Program-made: the position numbers and the translations under genes
Assembly (NCBI GenBank): GCA_003219695.1
Contig: QHQA01000050.1
Span: forward strand, 1-64,000
DNA: 64,000 nucleotides
Direction: 5' to 3'
Source: Verrucomicrobiota bacterium
Lineage (GTDB): Bacteria > Verrucomicrobiota > Verrucomicrobiia > Chthoniobacterales > UBA10450
The notes under the pieces: model-generated
What the model saw: only the letters and a program-made list of their open reading frames with translations
What the model was told of the DNA's origin: nothing
Database searches by the model: none
Shown here: positions 33,053 through 41,203 of the stretch, one piece after another
Layout: every line of letters starts with the position of its first letter
Position numbering within the stretch: the first letter of the stretch is position 1

Positions 33053-34513
33053 ATGGCGATCATTGATAGCCTGCAAAAAATTTCGGATACGATTTGGGAA
33101 TTACCCGCGACTTACAAGGACGGCATGCGCGTACCGGCGCGCATCATCGCGACCGAGAAACTGGTGCGCGAAATGGACGAGGCGGTTTACCAGCAGACCG
33201 GCAACGTGGCTACGCTGCCCGGAATCACGCGCTACGCGCTCTGCATGCCCGATGGCCACAGCGGTTACGGTTTCCCTATCGGCGGCGTCGCGGCGATGGA
33301 CCCGCACGCAGGTGGCGTGATTTCTCCTGGCGGCATCGGGTTCGATATCAATTGCGGCATGCGCCTCGTCACGACAAATCTCACACTGGACGATGTGCAA
33401 CCGCGTTTAAAAGAAATTGTCGATCTACTGTTCCAACGCGTCCCGGCGGGCGTCGGCAGTCACGGATTTCTCAAATTATCACACGGCGATTTCCGGGATC
33501 TGGTCGAGCAAGGCGCGTGCTGGTGCGTCGAACACGATTACGGCTGGAAGGAAGATCTTGAACTCACCGAGGAAAACGGTTGCATCTCCGGCGCCGACGC
33601 ATCGAAGATCAGCGAACGCGCAGTCGAGCGCGGCTACAACCAGGTCGGCACGCTCGGCAGCGGCAATCATTATCTGGAAGTGCAGGTCGCGCGCCCGGAG
33701 GATGTGCGCGACAAGGAGCTGGCGGCAAAGTTCGGCATCACAATTCCGAATCAAATCGTGGTGATGTTCCACTGCGGCAGTCGCGGCTTCGGACACCAGG
33801 TCGCCACGGACTATCTCCAGAAGTTTTTGAAAGTGATGGAATCGAAATACGGAATCAAAATTTTGGATCGCGAGCTGGCGTGCGCGCCGTTCGATTCGCC
33901 GGAAGGCCGCGATTATTTTGCTGCGATGAAATGCGGGCTGAACATGTCGTTTGCGAACCGCCAGGTAATTCTCCATCGGATCCGCGAAGTTTTTTCCGAG
34001 GTGTTCGGCCGCAGCGCCGAGGATCTGGGGATGCGCATGGTCTATGACGTCGCGCACAACACTGCGAAGCTGGAGCGCCACGTTGTTGATGGAAAAGAAA
34101 AGGAGCTGCTTGTGCATCGCAAAGGTTCGACGCGCGCGTTCGGGCCAGGGAGCGACGAACTACCCGCGCGCTACCACGAGACGGGCCAGCCCGTGATCAT
34201 CGGCGGCAGCATGGAGACCGGCTCGTATTTGCTCGTGGGCACGGCGTCGGGCGCAGAAACATTTTTCAGCACGGCGCACGGCAGCGGCCGCACGATGAGC
34301 CGCACCAAGGCGCGCAAACAATGGCATGGCAAACAACTCCAGCGCGACCTCGAGGCTCGCGGCATTTACGTTCGCAGCACCTCATGGGCGGGTCTCGCCG
34401 AAGAAGCCGGCCCTGCTTACAAAGATATTGATGAAGTGATCGCGGCAACCGAGCTAGCAGGAATCAGCAAGCCAGTCGCGAGATTTACGCCAATTGGGAA
34501 TGTGAAGGGATAG
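33053..34513 (+). CDS. rtcB: RNA-splicing ligase RtcB
   Basis: 486 residues. Mn-binding and catalytic motifs are complete: PDGHSGYGFPIGG (His69), GIGFDINCGMRL (Asp98, Cys101), GSGNHYLEV (His206), FHCGSRGFGH (His240, His248), and FFSTAHGSGR, whose His409 should be guanylated. RtcB joins 2',3'-cyclic phosphate and 5'-OH RNA ends using GTP, in RNA repair or tRNA splicing. It is followed on the same strand by a G3E GTPase and archease, its known activator. AGAGGAAG lies 8 bp before the ATG. Confidence 0.96.
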   Translation: MAIIDSLQKISDTIWELPATYKDGMRVPARIIATEKLVREMDEAVYQQTGNVATLPGITRYALCMPDGHSGYGFPIGGVAAMDPHAGGVISPGGIGFDINCGMRLVTTNLTLDDVQPRLKEIVDLLFQRVPAGVGSHGFLKLSHGDFRDLVEQGACWCVEHDYGWKEDLELTEENGCISGADASKISERAVERGYNQVGTLGSGNHYLEVQVARPEDVRDKELAAKFGITIPNQIVVMFHCGSRGFGHQVATDYLQKFLKVMESKYGIKILDRELACAPFDSPEGRDYFAAMKCGLNMSFANRQVILHRIREVFSEVFGRSAEDLGMRMVYDVAHNTAKLERHVVDGKEKELLVHRKGSTRAFGPGSDELPARYHETGQPVIIGGSMETGSYLLVGTASGAETFFSTAHGSGRTMSRTKARKQWHGKQLQRDLEARGIYVRSTSWAGLAEEAGPAYKDIDEVIAATELAGISKPVARFTPIGNVKG

Positions 34514-34597
34514 CTTTAAGTTTTAAGTGTTAAGTTTTAAGCGGTGAACGTAGTCCGAAAGTCAGCACTTAAGACTTAAAACTTAAAGCTTAAAACC
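34512..34597. repeat. Intergenic hairpin repeat, TTTTAAG type
   Basis: AGCTTTAAGTTTTAAGTG and TTAAGTTTTAAGC (34512-34542) are the inverse of GCACTTAAGACTTAAAAC and TTAAAGCTTAAAACC (34565-34597). It spans the whole gap between the rtcB stop and the G3E GTPase start. Confidence 0.85.
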
Positions 34598-34601
34598 TTT
34601 C

Positions 34602-35501
34602 GTGCGCACTCCCATCACCCTTGTCACCGGCCCACTCGGCAGCGGGAAGACGACATTGCTCCGTCACATTCTCGCCATGCGCCCGGCGAAGATTGCCATC
34701 GTGATGAACGAATTCGGCGAGATCGCCATCGACACGAAAGTCATCGAGGGCAAAAACGTGCGAATCGCGGAGCTCGGTGGCGGCTGTGTTTGCTGCTCGT
34801 TGCTCGGTGAATTCGAAGCGGCCGTGAACGAGATCATCGACAAAGTCGCGCCGGAGATGATCATCGTAGAGACGACTGGCCTCGCCGAACCCGAAGCGCT
34901 CGTGTTCAACATCCAGGAAGCGCTGCCGCAATGCCGGCTCGACGGCGTCATTTCAGTCATCGACGCCGACATGCTCGTGCGCTTCCCGGAGCTCGGTCAC
35001 ACGACGCGTCTGCAAATCGAGGGCGCCGACATTTTGCTTTTGAACAAGATCGATCTCGTCAAACCGGAACAAATCGAGCCGCTCGAAGCAAAGCTGCGCG
35101 AAATCAATTCGACGGCGGCAATTATTCGTACCGAGCGCTGCCGAGTTGATCCAGAACTACTGTTCGGGATTGGCCGCCAGAAAAAAGTCGCGCCGCCGGA
35201 GCACGAGCATCAGCCCGAGTTTGAATCGTTCGCGTTCAAGTCCGATAAGACTTTCTCCCGCGATTGTTTCGAGCGTTTCGCAGATGGCCTGCCTGCGAGT
35301 GTGGTTCGCGCGAAAGGCTTCATCCGCTTAACCGATGGCGCGCAGCTTTTCAATTTCGTGGCCGGCCGCTGGGAGTTGGAGCCGTTCGAAGCGGATCGCA
35401 CAGAGCTGATTCTTATCGGAAGAAACATCGCTGCGGAAAAATCCAGGATTCTCCGCGCCCTGGATGAATGCATTGCTGAAAAAATGACGAATGACGAATG
35501 A
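34602..35501 (+). CDS. G3E GTPase (CobW/COG0523 metallochaperone family)
   Basis: 299 residues from GTG 34602. Walker A is GPLGSGKTT (10-18), the metal-binding CxCC is GGGCVCCSL (Cys62, 64, 65), Walker B is IVETTGLAEP, the guanine motif is NKIDL, and a CobW_C domain follows (ASVVRAKGFIRL). A short His-rich stretch EHEHQ sits in the linker. The family delivers Zn, Co or Ni to target proteins using GTP. Placement between rtcB and archease, both tied to a Mn/GTP-dependent ligase, hints at a metal-delivery role for RtcB, which is inference. The last five residues MTNDE and the stop codon are supplied by the downstream repeat. Confidence 0.88.
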   Translation: MRTPITLVTGPLGSGKTTLLRHILAMRPAKIAIVMNEFGEIAIDTKVIEGKNVRIAELGGGCVCCSLLGEFEAAVNEIIDKVAPEMIIVETTGLAEPEALVFNIQEALPQCRLDGVISVIDADMLVRFPELGHTTRLQIEGADILLLNKIDLVKPEQIEPLEAKLREINSTAAIIRTERCRVDPELLFGIGRQKKVAPPEHEHQPEFESFAFKSDKTFSRDCFERFADGLPASVVRAKGFIRLTDGAQLFNFVAGRWELEPFEADRTELILIGRNIAAEKSRILRALDECIAEKMTNDE

Positions 35502-35610
35502 CGAATGCCGAAGGAATGACCAAGCACGAATGACGAAGCAGATCAGCGTCCACTTTGCGCTCTTCTTTCATCATTTGTAATTGGTTCGTCATTCGGCATT
35601 AGTCATTCTC
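35483..35610. repeat. Intergenic hairpin repeat, GACGAATG type
   Basis: Tandem ATGACGAATGACGAATGACG (from 35484) and CGAAGGAATGACC on the left are the inverse of GGTTCGTCATTCGGCATTAG on the right. It overlaps the 3' end of the G3E GTPase gene and ends just before the archease ATG. Confidence 0.8.
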
Positions 35611-35613
35611 CTC

Positions 35614-36045
35614 ATGCCTTACCATTACCTCGAAGAAGTCGGCACCGCGGATATTGCGTTTGAAGCGACCGGGCGCGATCTGCCGGAGCTGTTCAACGAC
35701 GCGGCCGACGCGACGATGAACGTGATGATCGAGAACCTCAAAGCCATCGAGCCGCTCGAAACGCGACGGATCGAGCTCTCCAACGACAAGATCGACATGT
35801 TGCTGTTCGATTTTTTGCAGGAGCTTATTTACTTCAAGGACGCCGAGCGGCTTTTGTTGCGAGTCCGCGATGCTCGGATCGACGAGAAAGCCGAAAAATA
35901 TTTTCTGAAAACGGAAGCCGCCGGTGAAATATTGGACCCGGCGCGGCATCGGCAGCGCGCTGACGTGAAGGCGGTCACCCTGCACGGTTTTTCTGTCGAA
36001 AGAGAGAATGGCGGCTGGAAAGCGAGGGTGCTCCTGGATATTTGA
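35614..36045 (+). CDS. Archease (RtcB activator)
   Basis: 143 residues from ATG 35614, where the family N-terminus MPYHYLEEVGTADIAFEATG begins; the longer frame to 35581 runs through a repeat. Metal-site residues of the family are seen in HYLEEVGTADIAFE, in DKIDMLLFDFLQELIY and in the C-terminal RADVKAVTLHGFSV. Archease promotes RtcB guanylation and turnover. Length is normal. It is the third gene of the rtcB cassette, and repeats rather than tight junctions separate the three genes. Confidence 0.93.
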   Translation: MPYHYLEEVGTADIAFEATGRDLPELFNDAADATMNVMIENLKAIEPLETRRIELSNDKIDMLLFDFLQELIYFKDAERLLLRVRDARIDEKAEKYFLKTEAAGEILDPARHRQRADVKAVTLHGFSVERENGGWKARVLLDI

Positions 36046-36065
36046 TGGGTCTAACGAACCTCCGC

Positions 36066-36111
36066 AGGCAAGACGCCTGCCTGGCCCACAGGCAAGATGC
36101 CTGTGCTACGG
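36066..36111. repeat. Intergenic GCAAGACGCCTG palindrome
   Basis: CAGGCAAGACGCCTGCCTGG and CAGGCAAGATGCCTGTGCTAC form overlapping short palindromes between the convergent archease and HtrA genes. They may terminate both. Confidence 0.7.
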
Positions 36112-36113
36112 TG

Positions 36114-37565
36114 CTATTTCGGTTCCAGCGCCACGTAGCCGCTACGGCCCTGGCTATAAACGCGCAGCAGAATCTTTTCCTTCGGCTTCAATTTCTTGCT
36201 GATCGCCACGAGGTCTTTCGCGCTTTTAACAGGCTGCTTGTTCACTTCCTGGATCACGTCGCCTTCGCGGAGGCCGGCCTTCGCCGCGGGCGAATCGGCA
36301 TCGATCTCAGCAATCACCGCGCCTTGCATGTCTTTCGGGAGATTGAGCGCGGTGCGGATGTCGGCGGTAACGTCTGCGACTGCGATACCGCCGAAAACCG
36401 TGGCCTTTTCAGGTTCGCCGCTCTCTTGCGGGGTGGACTCGGCGCCTTGCTCGGCCGTGGCCGCAGGCATCTCCGCGAGCTGGACATCGAATGTTTTGGT
36501 CTGACCTTCGCGATTTACATCGAGGCGTACTTTTGTCCCCGGCGCCATCGAACCGACAATCAAACGCAGCTCGCGCGCATCGGTGATTTTTTTTCCATTT
36601 ACGCCTGTAATCACGTCGCCGGTTTTCATCCCTGCCTTTTGCGAAGGGCTATTTTGCTCGATCTCGCCGACGAGCGCGCCGGTCGGTTGCCCTTTGAGCT
36701 TCATCGCATCAGCCAGCTCGGGCGTGAGTGTTTGCACGGTCGCGCCAATGTAGCCGCGCACGACACGACCTTTTTCGCGCAGACTCTGCATCACCTCGCG
36801 CGCGAGATTTGAGGGAACCGCGAAGCCAACGCCCTGGCTGCCACCGGTTCGGGTAAAAATCGCGGTATTGATGCCTAGCAGGCGGCCCTGGATATCGACC
36901 AGCGCACCGCCGGAATTGCCCATGTTGATGGCGGCGTCTGTCTGAATGAAATTTTCGTAATCAACGATGCCGATGCCACCGCGGCCGACGGCACTGATAA
37001 TTCCCATCGTGACCGTTTGCCGCAGGCCAAATGGATTGCCGACCGCAAGGACAACATCGCCGGCGCGCGCTTTATCGCTATCGGCAAACGTGATTGCCGG
37101 CAGGTTCTTCTCGTCGATTTTCAACAACGCCACATCCGTGCCCGGATCGGTGCCGACTTTCTTTGCCTTGTATTTGCGCAGCTCCGTCCCCAGGCCCACC
37201 ATGATTTCTTCCGCGCCAGAAACGACGTGGTTGGCAGTGAGAATGTATCCATCCGGGCTGACAATGACGCCCGAGCCGAGGCCTTGCAAAGTTTGCTTAC
37301 CTTGCCTCTGCGGAAGCTGGCCCCCGAAAAACTGCCGCAAAATGTCGTCGGAAAATGGGAGCGGCAACGCCGTCTGCGAAACAGTCTGAGTCGTAAAGAC
37401 CGTTACCACGCTGGGCGCGACCTTCTCGACAATCGGGGCGAACGTCGTGACAACGCCTGGCTGCGGCTGCGCAGGTTCCTGCGCTGTGGCGAAAAACGCG
37501 CCTGCATTCACGCACAGAATGATGCCGATCAATGACGCGCGCGACTGGAGGATTCCTCTTTTCAT
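36114..37565 (-). CDS. degP: HtrA/DegP-type periplasmic serine protease
   Basis: 483 residues with a signal peptide (LIGIILCVNAGAFFATAQ). Catalytic triad: His113 in LTANHVV, Asp144 in GTDVALLKI, Ser218 in MGNSGGAL. A trypsin-like domain is followed by two PDZ domains (GYIGATVQTLTPELADAM and GGIAVADVTADIRTALNLP), the standard DegP/DegQ layout. It degrades or refolds damaged envelope proteins. The ATG is preceded by AGGAAGG at 6 bp. The first Pro/Gln-rich stretch after the signal is a linker. Confidence 0.95.
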   Translation of the reverse strand: MKRGILQSRASLIGIILCVNAGAFFATAQEPAQPQPGVVTTFAPIVEKVAPSVVTVFTTQTVSQTALPLPFSDDILRQFFGGQLPQRQGKQTLQGLGSGVIVSPDGYILTANHVVSGAEEIMVGLGTELRKYKAKKVGTDPGTDVALLKIDEKNLPAITFADSDKARAGDVVLAVGNPFGLRQTVTMGIISAVGRGGIGIVDYENFIQTDAAINMGNSGGALVDIQGRLLGINTAIFTRTGGSQGVGFAVPSNLAREVMQSLREKGRVVRGYIGATVQTLTPELADAMKLKGQPTGALVGEIEQNSPSQKAGMKTGDVITGVNGKKITDARELRLIVGSMAPGTKVRLDVNREGQTKTFDVQLAEMPAATAEQGAESTPQESGEPEKATVFGGIAVADVTADIRTALNLPKDMQGAVIAEIDADSPAAKAGLREGDVIQEVNKQPVKSAKDLVAISKKLKPKEKILLRVYSQGRSGYVALEPK

Positions 37566-37697
37566 AAAGCCTTCCTGATCCCTTTTAAGAGAATCGCATG
37601 GTCAAGAGCAACCGGCCCTTTTTGTGAGGATCACCTCTCAGTGCCCGGCAGGGCAGCCACTCTCGCTGGGACGACAAAGAGCCGTACGCGCGCCTTG

Positions 37698-38978
37698 TTA
37701 AAACCTGCGAAACCACGAATAGGGGAAAACGTCTCCTGGACAATCCGTAGGCCAGCGGGGCGGATTCATTTCGCGATGTGGCCGCACCGGGATATCGCCT
37801 CTTTCGGTTTTGCCGCAACGTTTTCGCAGGTAGCGAATGAGTTCTTCGCACGCGTCGAGCTGCGCGCGCGTTGGCTGGTCGCGATTGAAATCGCCTACCA
37901 GGCAAATGCCCAGCGAGATGTTGTTCAAATAATCGCTGTGTACGTGACCGCCGTTGATCTGGCGCCGCCAGCGATCGCCCACTTCGATCTGGCCGTTGCC
38001 CGTGGAAGTTCCGTTGCCGATCACAAAATGATACGCAAGACCATTCTGCATCCGGCGGACATGCCGATGATAATAATCAAAAACCCGCGCGTTTCCCTGC
38101 CGGGTTCCGCTATTGTGCACCACAATGAACTGCCAGCGACGCCGTTTTACCGGGGCGCGCCGGATGGCTTCGATGACTGAGTTGGTGAGATAGCGATAGT
38201 TGGTTGGACGACTCCAGGACCAAAAAAGGAACCGACGCGGCGGCGGTGGTGGCGGCGGCTCGAAACCTTGATCCTCCTCGACACCCGATTTTTCAATCAC
38301 AACTTGAGCTTGCTCTCCGGTTGCAACCGCGCGCCCGGCTTTTGGCTGCGGCGTGGGGGCCGGCGTCGCCACGGGAACTGCGCGCGGCGGCGGAGGTGTT
38401 GCTTCGGATGCGGTGCCGCGCGCTTCTTCTACCCGAGGCGCCGGGGTTTTTGCTGGCTTTGGTGTTTCCTCTTCTTTCCGCGCAAGTTTGGACCTCGCCG
38501 TTTTCGTGGTTTTGCGTTCGGTTTTTTTTGCGTGGGATTTCTTCTTCGCCGCTTTCGGTTTGGGCGTGGGCGTATGACGCCGTTTTGATTTTGGGGAAGC
38601 ACTCGGCTCGGGCGTCTCGCGTGGAGTTGGCGCTGGCGTCGCAGCCTCCGCGTCTTTTTTTGACTCTTCGCTTGCTAATTTTGCCTTCGGGATCGCCGTC
38701 GCAGCTTTCTCCGTCGGAGAAGCTCGCTTTTTTTTCGCTGATTTATGAGCTGCGGTTTTTGTTTTGCCAGCCGGGCTCGGAGACTTGTGTGGTTTCGGCG
38801 AGGACGGGGCACGTGCCTCGGTTTCCTCGGATTGATCGCGGCTGCCTTTTTGTTCTTCACTGACTTGCGCGGGAACGATACCTGTGACGATTGCGCCGAC
38901 CGCGAGCGCAATTGCGAGCCAAATGCGAAAGCGCACCACTGCGCGGAGCGTAACAGAGCGCGCGATGCGATCAACCAC
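37698..38978 (-). CDS. N-acetylmuramoyl-L-alanine amidase (Amidase_2/PGRP fold) with long Lys/Pro-rich linker
   Basis: 426 residues from a GTG start. A membrane or signal segment (IWLAIALAVGAIVTGIVPA) is followed by about 200 residues of Lys/Pro/Thr/Ala-rich low complexity (TPKPKAAKKKSHAKKTERK), probably a wall-spanning linker. The C-terminal domain has the Zn ligands expected of T7-lysozyme-type amidases: His in FIVVHNSGT, His in VRPHREM and Cys in TDCPGD, plus HVHSDYLNNISLGICLVG. It should cut the amide bond between MurNAc and the peptide in peptidoglycan. The gene is downstream of a palindromic repeat and upstream of degP on the same strand, with 132 bp between them. Confidence 0.85.
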   Translation of the reverse strand: MVDRIARSVTLRAVVRFRIWLAIALAVGAIVTGIVPAQVSEEQKGSRDQSEETEARAPSSPKPHKSPSPAGKTKTAAHKSAKKKRASPTEKAATAIPKAKLASEESKKDAEAATPAPTPRETPEPSASPKSKRRHTPTPKPKAAKKKSHAKKTERKTTKTARSKLARKEEETPKPAKTPAPRVEEARGTASEATPPPPRAVPVATPAPTPQPKAGRAVATGEQAQVVIEKSGVEEDQGFEPPPPPPPRRFLFWSWSRPTNYRYLTNSVIEAIRRAPVKRRRWQFIVVHNSGTRQGNARVFDYYHRHVRRMQNGLAYHFVIGNGTSTGNGQIEVGDRWRRQINGGHVHSDYLNNISLGICLVGDFNRDQPTRAQLDACEELIRYLRKRCGKTERGDIPVRPHREMNPPRWPTDCPGDVFPYSWFRRF

Positions 38979-38986
38979 AACGAGTG

Positions 38987-39069
38987 GTTAAACAGTTAAA
39001 AAGTTACAAGGTTACAAAAGTTAGAAAGGCCAATCCTTTTAACGCTGTAACCTTTGTAAGTCTTTAACT
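38987..39069. repeat. Intergenic hairpin repeat, GTTACAAAG type (copy 3)
   Basis: GGTTAAACAGTTAAAAAGTT and ACAAGGTTACAAAAG on the left oppose TTTTAACGCTGTAACCTTTG on the right. The right arm contains the TAA stop of the YihY gene. Confidence 0.78.
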
Positions 39070-39960
39070 CGCTGCCGCAGGCGCGGGTGCGGGTGCCAGC
39101 GGCGCAGCGCGGCGCATTCTTTCGCGTTCGCGACGAAGAATGGCGTTCAATTTGCCTCCCAGCAACAGCAGCAGACAAGTCAGATACATCCAGGTCAGCA
39201 GCAAGACAATGGACGCCAGCGCGAGATATGTTGGGTTGTAGCGGTCATATCTTGTGACATAGAGCTGGAAAAGTTTTGTCGCGATGACCCAGCCGGCGGC
39301 AAAGAAAATCGCGCCCGGCAACGCCTGACGAACGGTCAAATAATTTTCCGGTGTAAAAAGATAAAGCGCAAGCGCCAGAAAGACCAGCGCAACTGCCGTC
39401 AATGGCAGATTCAACGTTGCGATCCACGCCTGGAGCGGGAACGCCAGTTGAAAATTTACCTCTGCAATCCCGGCCAGCTTTTCACCGAAGACAACGGCGT
39501 TGAAACAAAAGACGATCACGATGCCAAACCAGAAGAGCATGAAAAATGAGATGATATATTTCGACCACCAGTGGGGATCTTCCCGCACTCCGTAGGTATG
39601 GCTCAGGGCCCGTGAAATCGTCGCGATGAAGACAGTCCCGAAATAGATTCCGAGAATGATGCCTGCGTTGGCGAGCAGACCGCTCGAGCCCGTCACCACC
39701 ACATTGGCCATCGCAGAATCCAGAATGTCCTGCACTTTTTGGTCCGGCGGCATGAAGCTTTTCAAGAGAACAAACATGCGATGCAACTTGCTCGGATCGG
39801 TGCCGAAAAGACCCAACAGATGCCAGAGAAACAGCGAGCCGGGAGCCAGCGCGAATAGAAGCAGATACGCCATCTGCGCAGCCAGGCCGGTGGTGTTATC
39901 GGTCGCCGTTTCCCAAACCAACCGGCGCAAAACCCGCCAGATGAATCCGAGATACTTCAT
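39064..39960 (-). CDS. YihY/BrkB-family inner membrane protein
   Basis: 298 residues with about six membrane spans (MAYLLLFALAPGSLFLWHLL, AGIILGIYFGTVFIATISRA, YIISFFMLFWFGIVIVFCFN and others). NTTGLAAQMAYLLLFALAP near the N-terminus and ARYDxYNPTYLALASIVLLL-like LYVTRYDRYNPTYLALAS are family signatures. The exact function of the family is unsettled; members have wrongly been called RNase BN. The C-terminus is Ala/Pro-rich (APLAPAPAPAAAS). Confidence 0.9.
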   Translation of the reverse strand: MKYLGFIWRVLRRLVWETATDNTTGLAAQMAYLLLFALAPGSLFLWHLLGLFGTDPSKLHRMFVLLKSFMPPDQKVQDILDSAMANVVVTGSSGLLANAGIILGIYFGTVFIATISRALSHTYGVREDPHWWSKYIISFFMLFWFGIVIVFCFNAVVFGEKLAGIAEVNFQLAFPLQAWIATLNLPLTAVALVFLALALYLFTPENYLTVRQALPGAIFFAAGWVIATKLFQLYVTRYDRYNPTYLALASIVLLLTWMYLTCLLLLLGGKLNAILRRERERMRRAAPLAPAPAPAAAS

Positions 39961-40114
39961 CTCGGCAGAGTTTACTTTGCCTCGGGCAAATATCCATTAA
40001 ACTCTCCCGCAGTCGCGGGACTTTCGCCAATAGACTTGGTACCCGCCTTCTCTGGAGCACGGAAAGAATACGAGTAAGAACAAGACTAAGGAGAACGCGT
40101 CTCTTTAACAGACT

Positions 40115-41203
40115 GTGAAAAAAAGAATCCTGATCCTCACTGCCAGTTTCGGAGAGGGTCACAATAGCGCCGCGCGTGGAGTCCGCGATGGGCTGGCTCG
40201 CGTCGCGCTAGACCAAAGCGAAGTGGAATTGCGCGATCTATTTGCCGAAGCGTACGGACCGCTCAACGAATTCGTGCGCCGCGGCTATCTCGCGCTGGTG
40301 AATTCCGCGCCGCGCGCCTGGGGGGTCGTTTATCGCTGGCTGGATCGAAAAAAGGATTACGATAAGGAATTCCGGCGACTCGTTAGGCTCAAAGACCATT
40401 TTGCCCCGTTACTCGAGCGCTTGCGTCCCGACGTCGTTGTTTGCTCTTTTCCAGCGTATCCGAACGTGTTGCAGGAAATCTTGGGGCCGGACAGACAGTG
40501 TAAATGCGTAGTGGTCGTTACCGACTCAATCACCATCAACGCATCCTGGTACCGCAGCGCCGCCGATTACTTCCTCGTTGCGAACGAACAAAGTGCCTCC
40601 GTCTTGCGGGCAGCAGGAGTCGCGCCGGGTAAAATCAAGGTGTTCGGGTTTCCTGTAAGCCCAAAATTTGCTGATTTCGTCCAAGATCGACAATCGACTC
40701 CCAGCAATTCCAAGCCCCGTGTTTTGTATATGATCAATGCTGCCACGCGCGGCGCGCCGCAGCTGGTGCGGCTGCTCACGGATCTTGGGGTTCATCTTAC
40801 GGTGACGATTGGCCGCGCTGATAATCTCCGGCCGGCCATTGAAGCAGCGACAGATGGTCACCCGGTAAAGATCGTTGGCTGGACCGATCAACTTCCCCGC
40901 ATGCTGCAGGAGAGCCATTTACTCATCGGGAAAGCCGGCGGCGCAACGGTGCAGGAAACCATCGCCGCCGGCTGTCCGATGATCATCAATCACGTCGTCG
41001 CCGGTCAGGAGGAAGGCAACGCTCGGTTAATTGTCGAAACAAATTCAGGCGTGATCGCGCTTTCGCCGAAAAAAGTCGCGGCGCAAGTCCAACGCGCGTT
41101 CGCCGATGACGCCAAACAATGGCGCGATTGGGCGGGCAACATCAGCAAACTGAGCAGGCCGCGCGCCGCGCTCGACATCGCAGAATTTTTATTGTCGCTC
41201 TGA
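40115..41203 (+). CDS. Processive diacylglycerol glycosyltransferase-like enzyme (MGDG synthase/UgtP family)
   Basis: 362 residues from GTG 40115. The N-terminal MGDG-synthase domain ILILTASFGEGHNSAARGV is diagnostic, with the PDVVVCSFPAYPN and VVVTDSITINASWYR strands. The C-terminal GT28 donor-binding part is LLIGKAGGATVQETIAAGCP. The family transfers sugar from a nucleotide donor to diacylglycerol at the membrane, making glycolipids; MurG-like relatives are the alternative. TAAGGAG lies 25 bp upstream, too far for a normal Shine-Dalgarno. The 3' end overlaps the convergent nagA gene by 15 bp. Confidence 0.87.
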   Translation: MKKRILILTASFGEGHNSAARGVRDGLARVALDQSEVELRDLFAEAYGPLNEFVRRGYLALVNSAPRAWGVVYRWLDRKKDYDKEFRRLVRLKDHFAPLLERLRPDVVVCSFPAYPNVLQEILGPDRQCKCVVVVTDSITINASWYRSAADYFLVANEQSASVLRAAGVAPGKIKVFGFPVSPKFADFVQDRQSTPSNSKPRVLYMINAATRGAPQLVRLLTDLGVHLTVTIGRADNLRPAIEAATDGHPVKIVGWTDQLPRMLQESHLLIGKAGGATVQETIAAGCPMIINHVVAGQEEGNARLIVETNSGVIALSPKKVAAQVQRAFADDAKQWRDWAGNISKLSRPRAALDIAEFLLSL

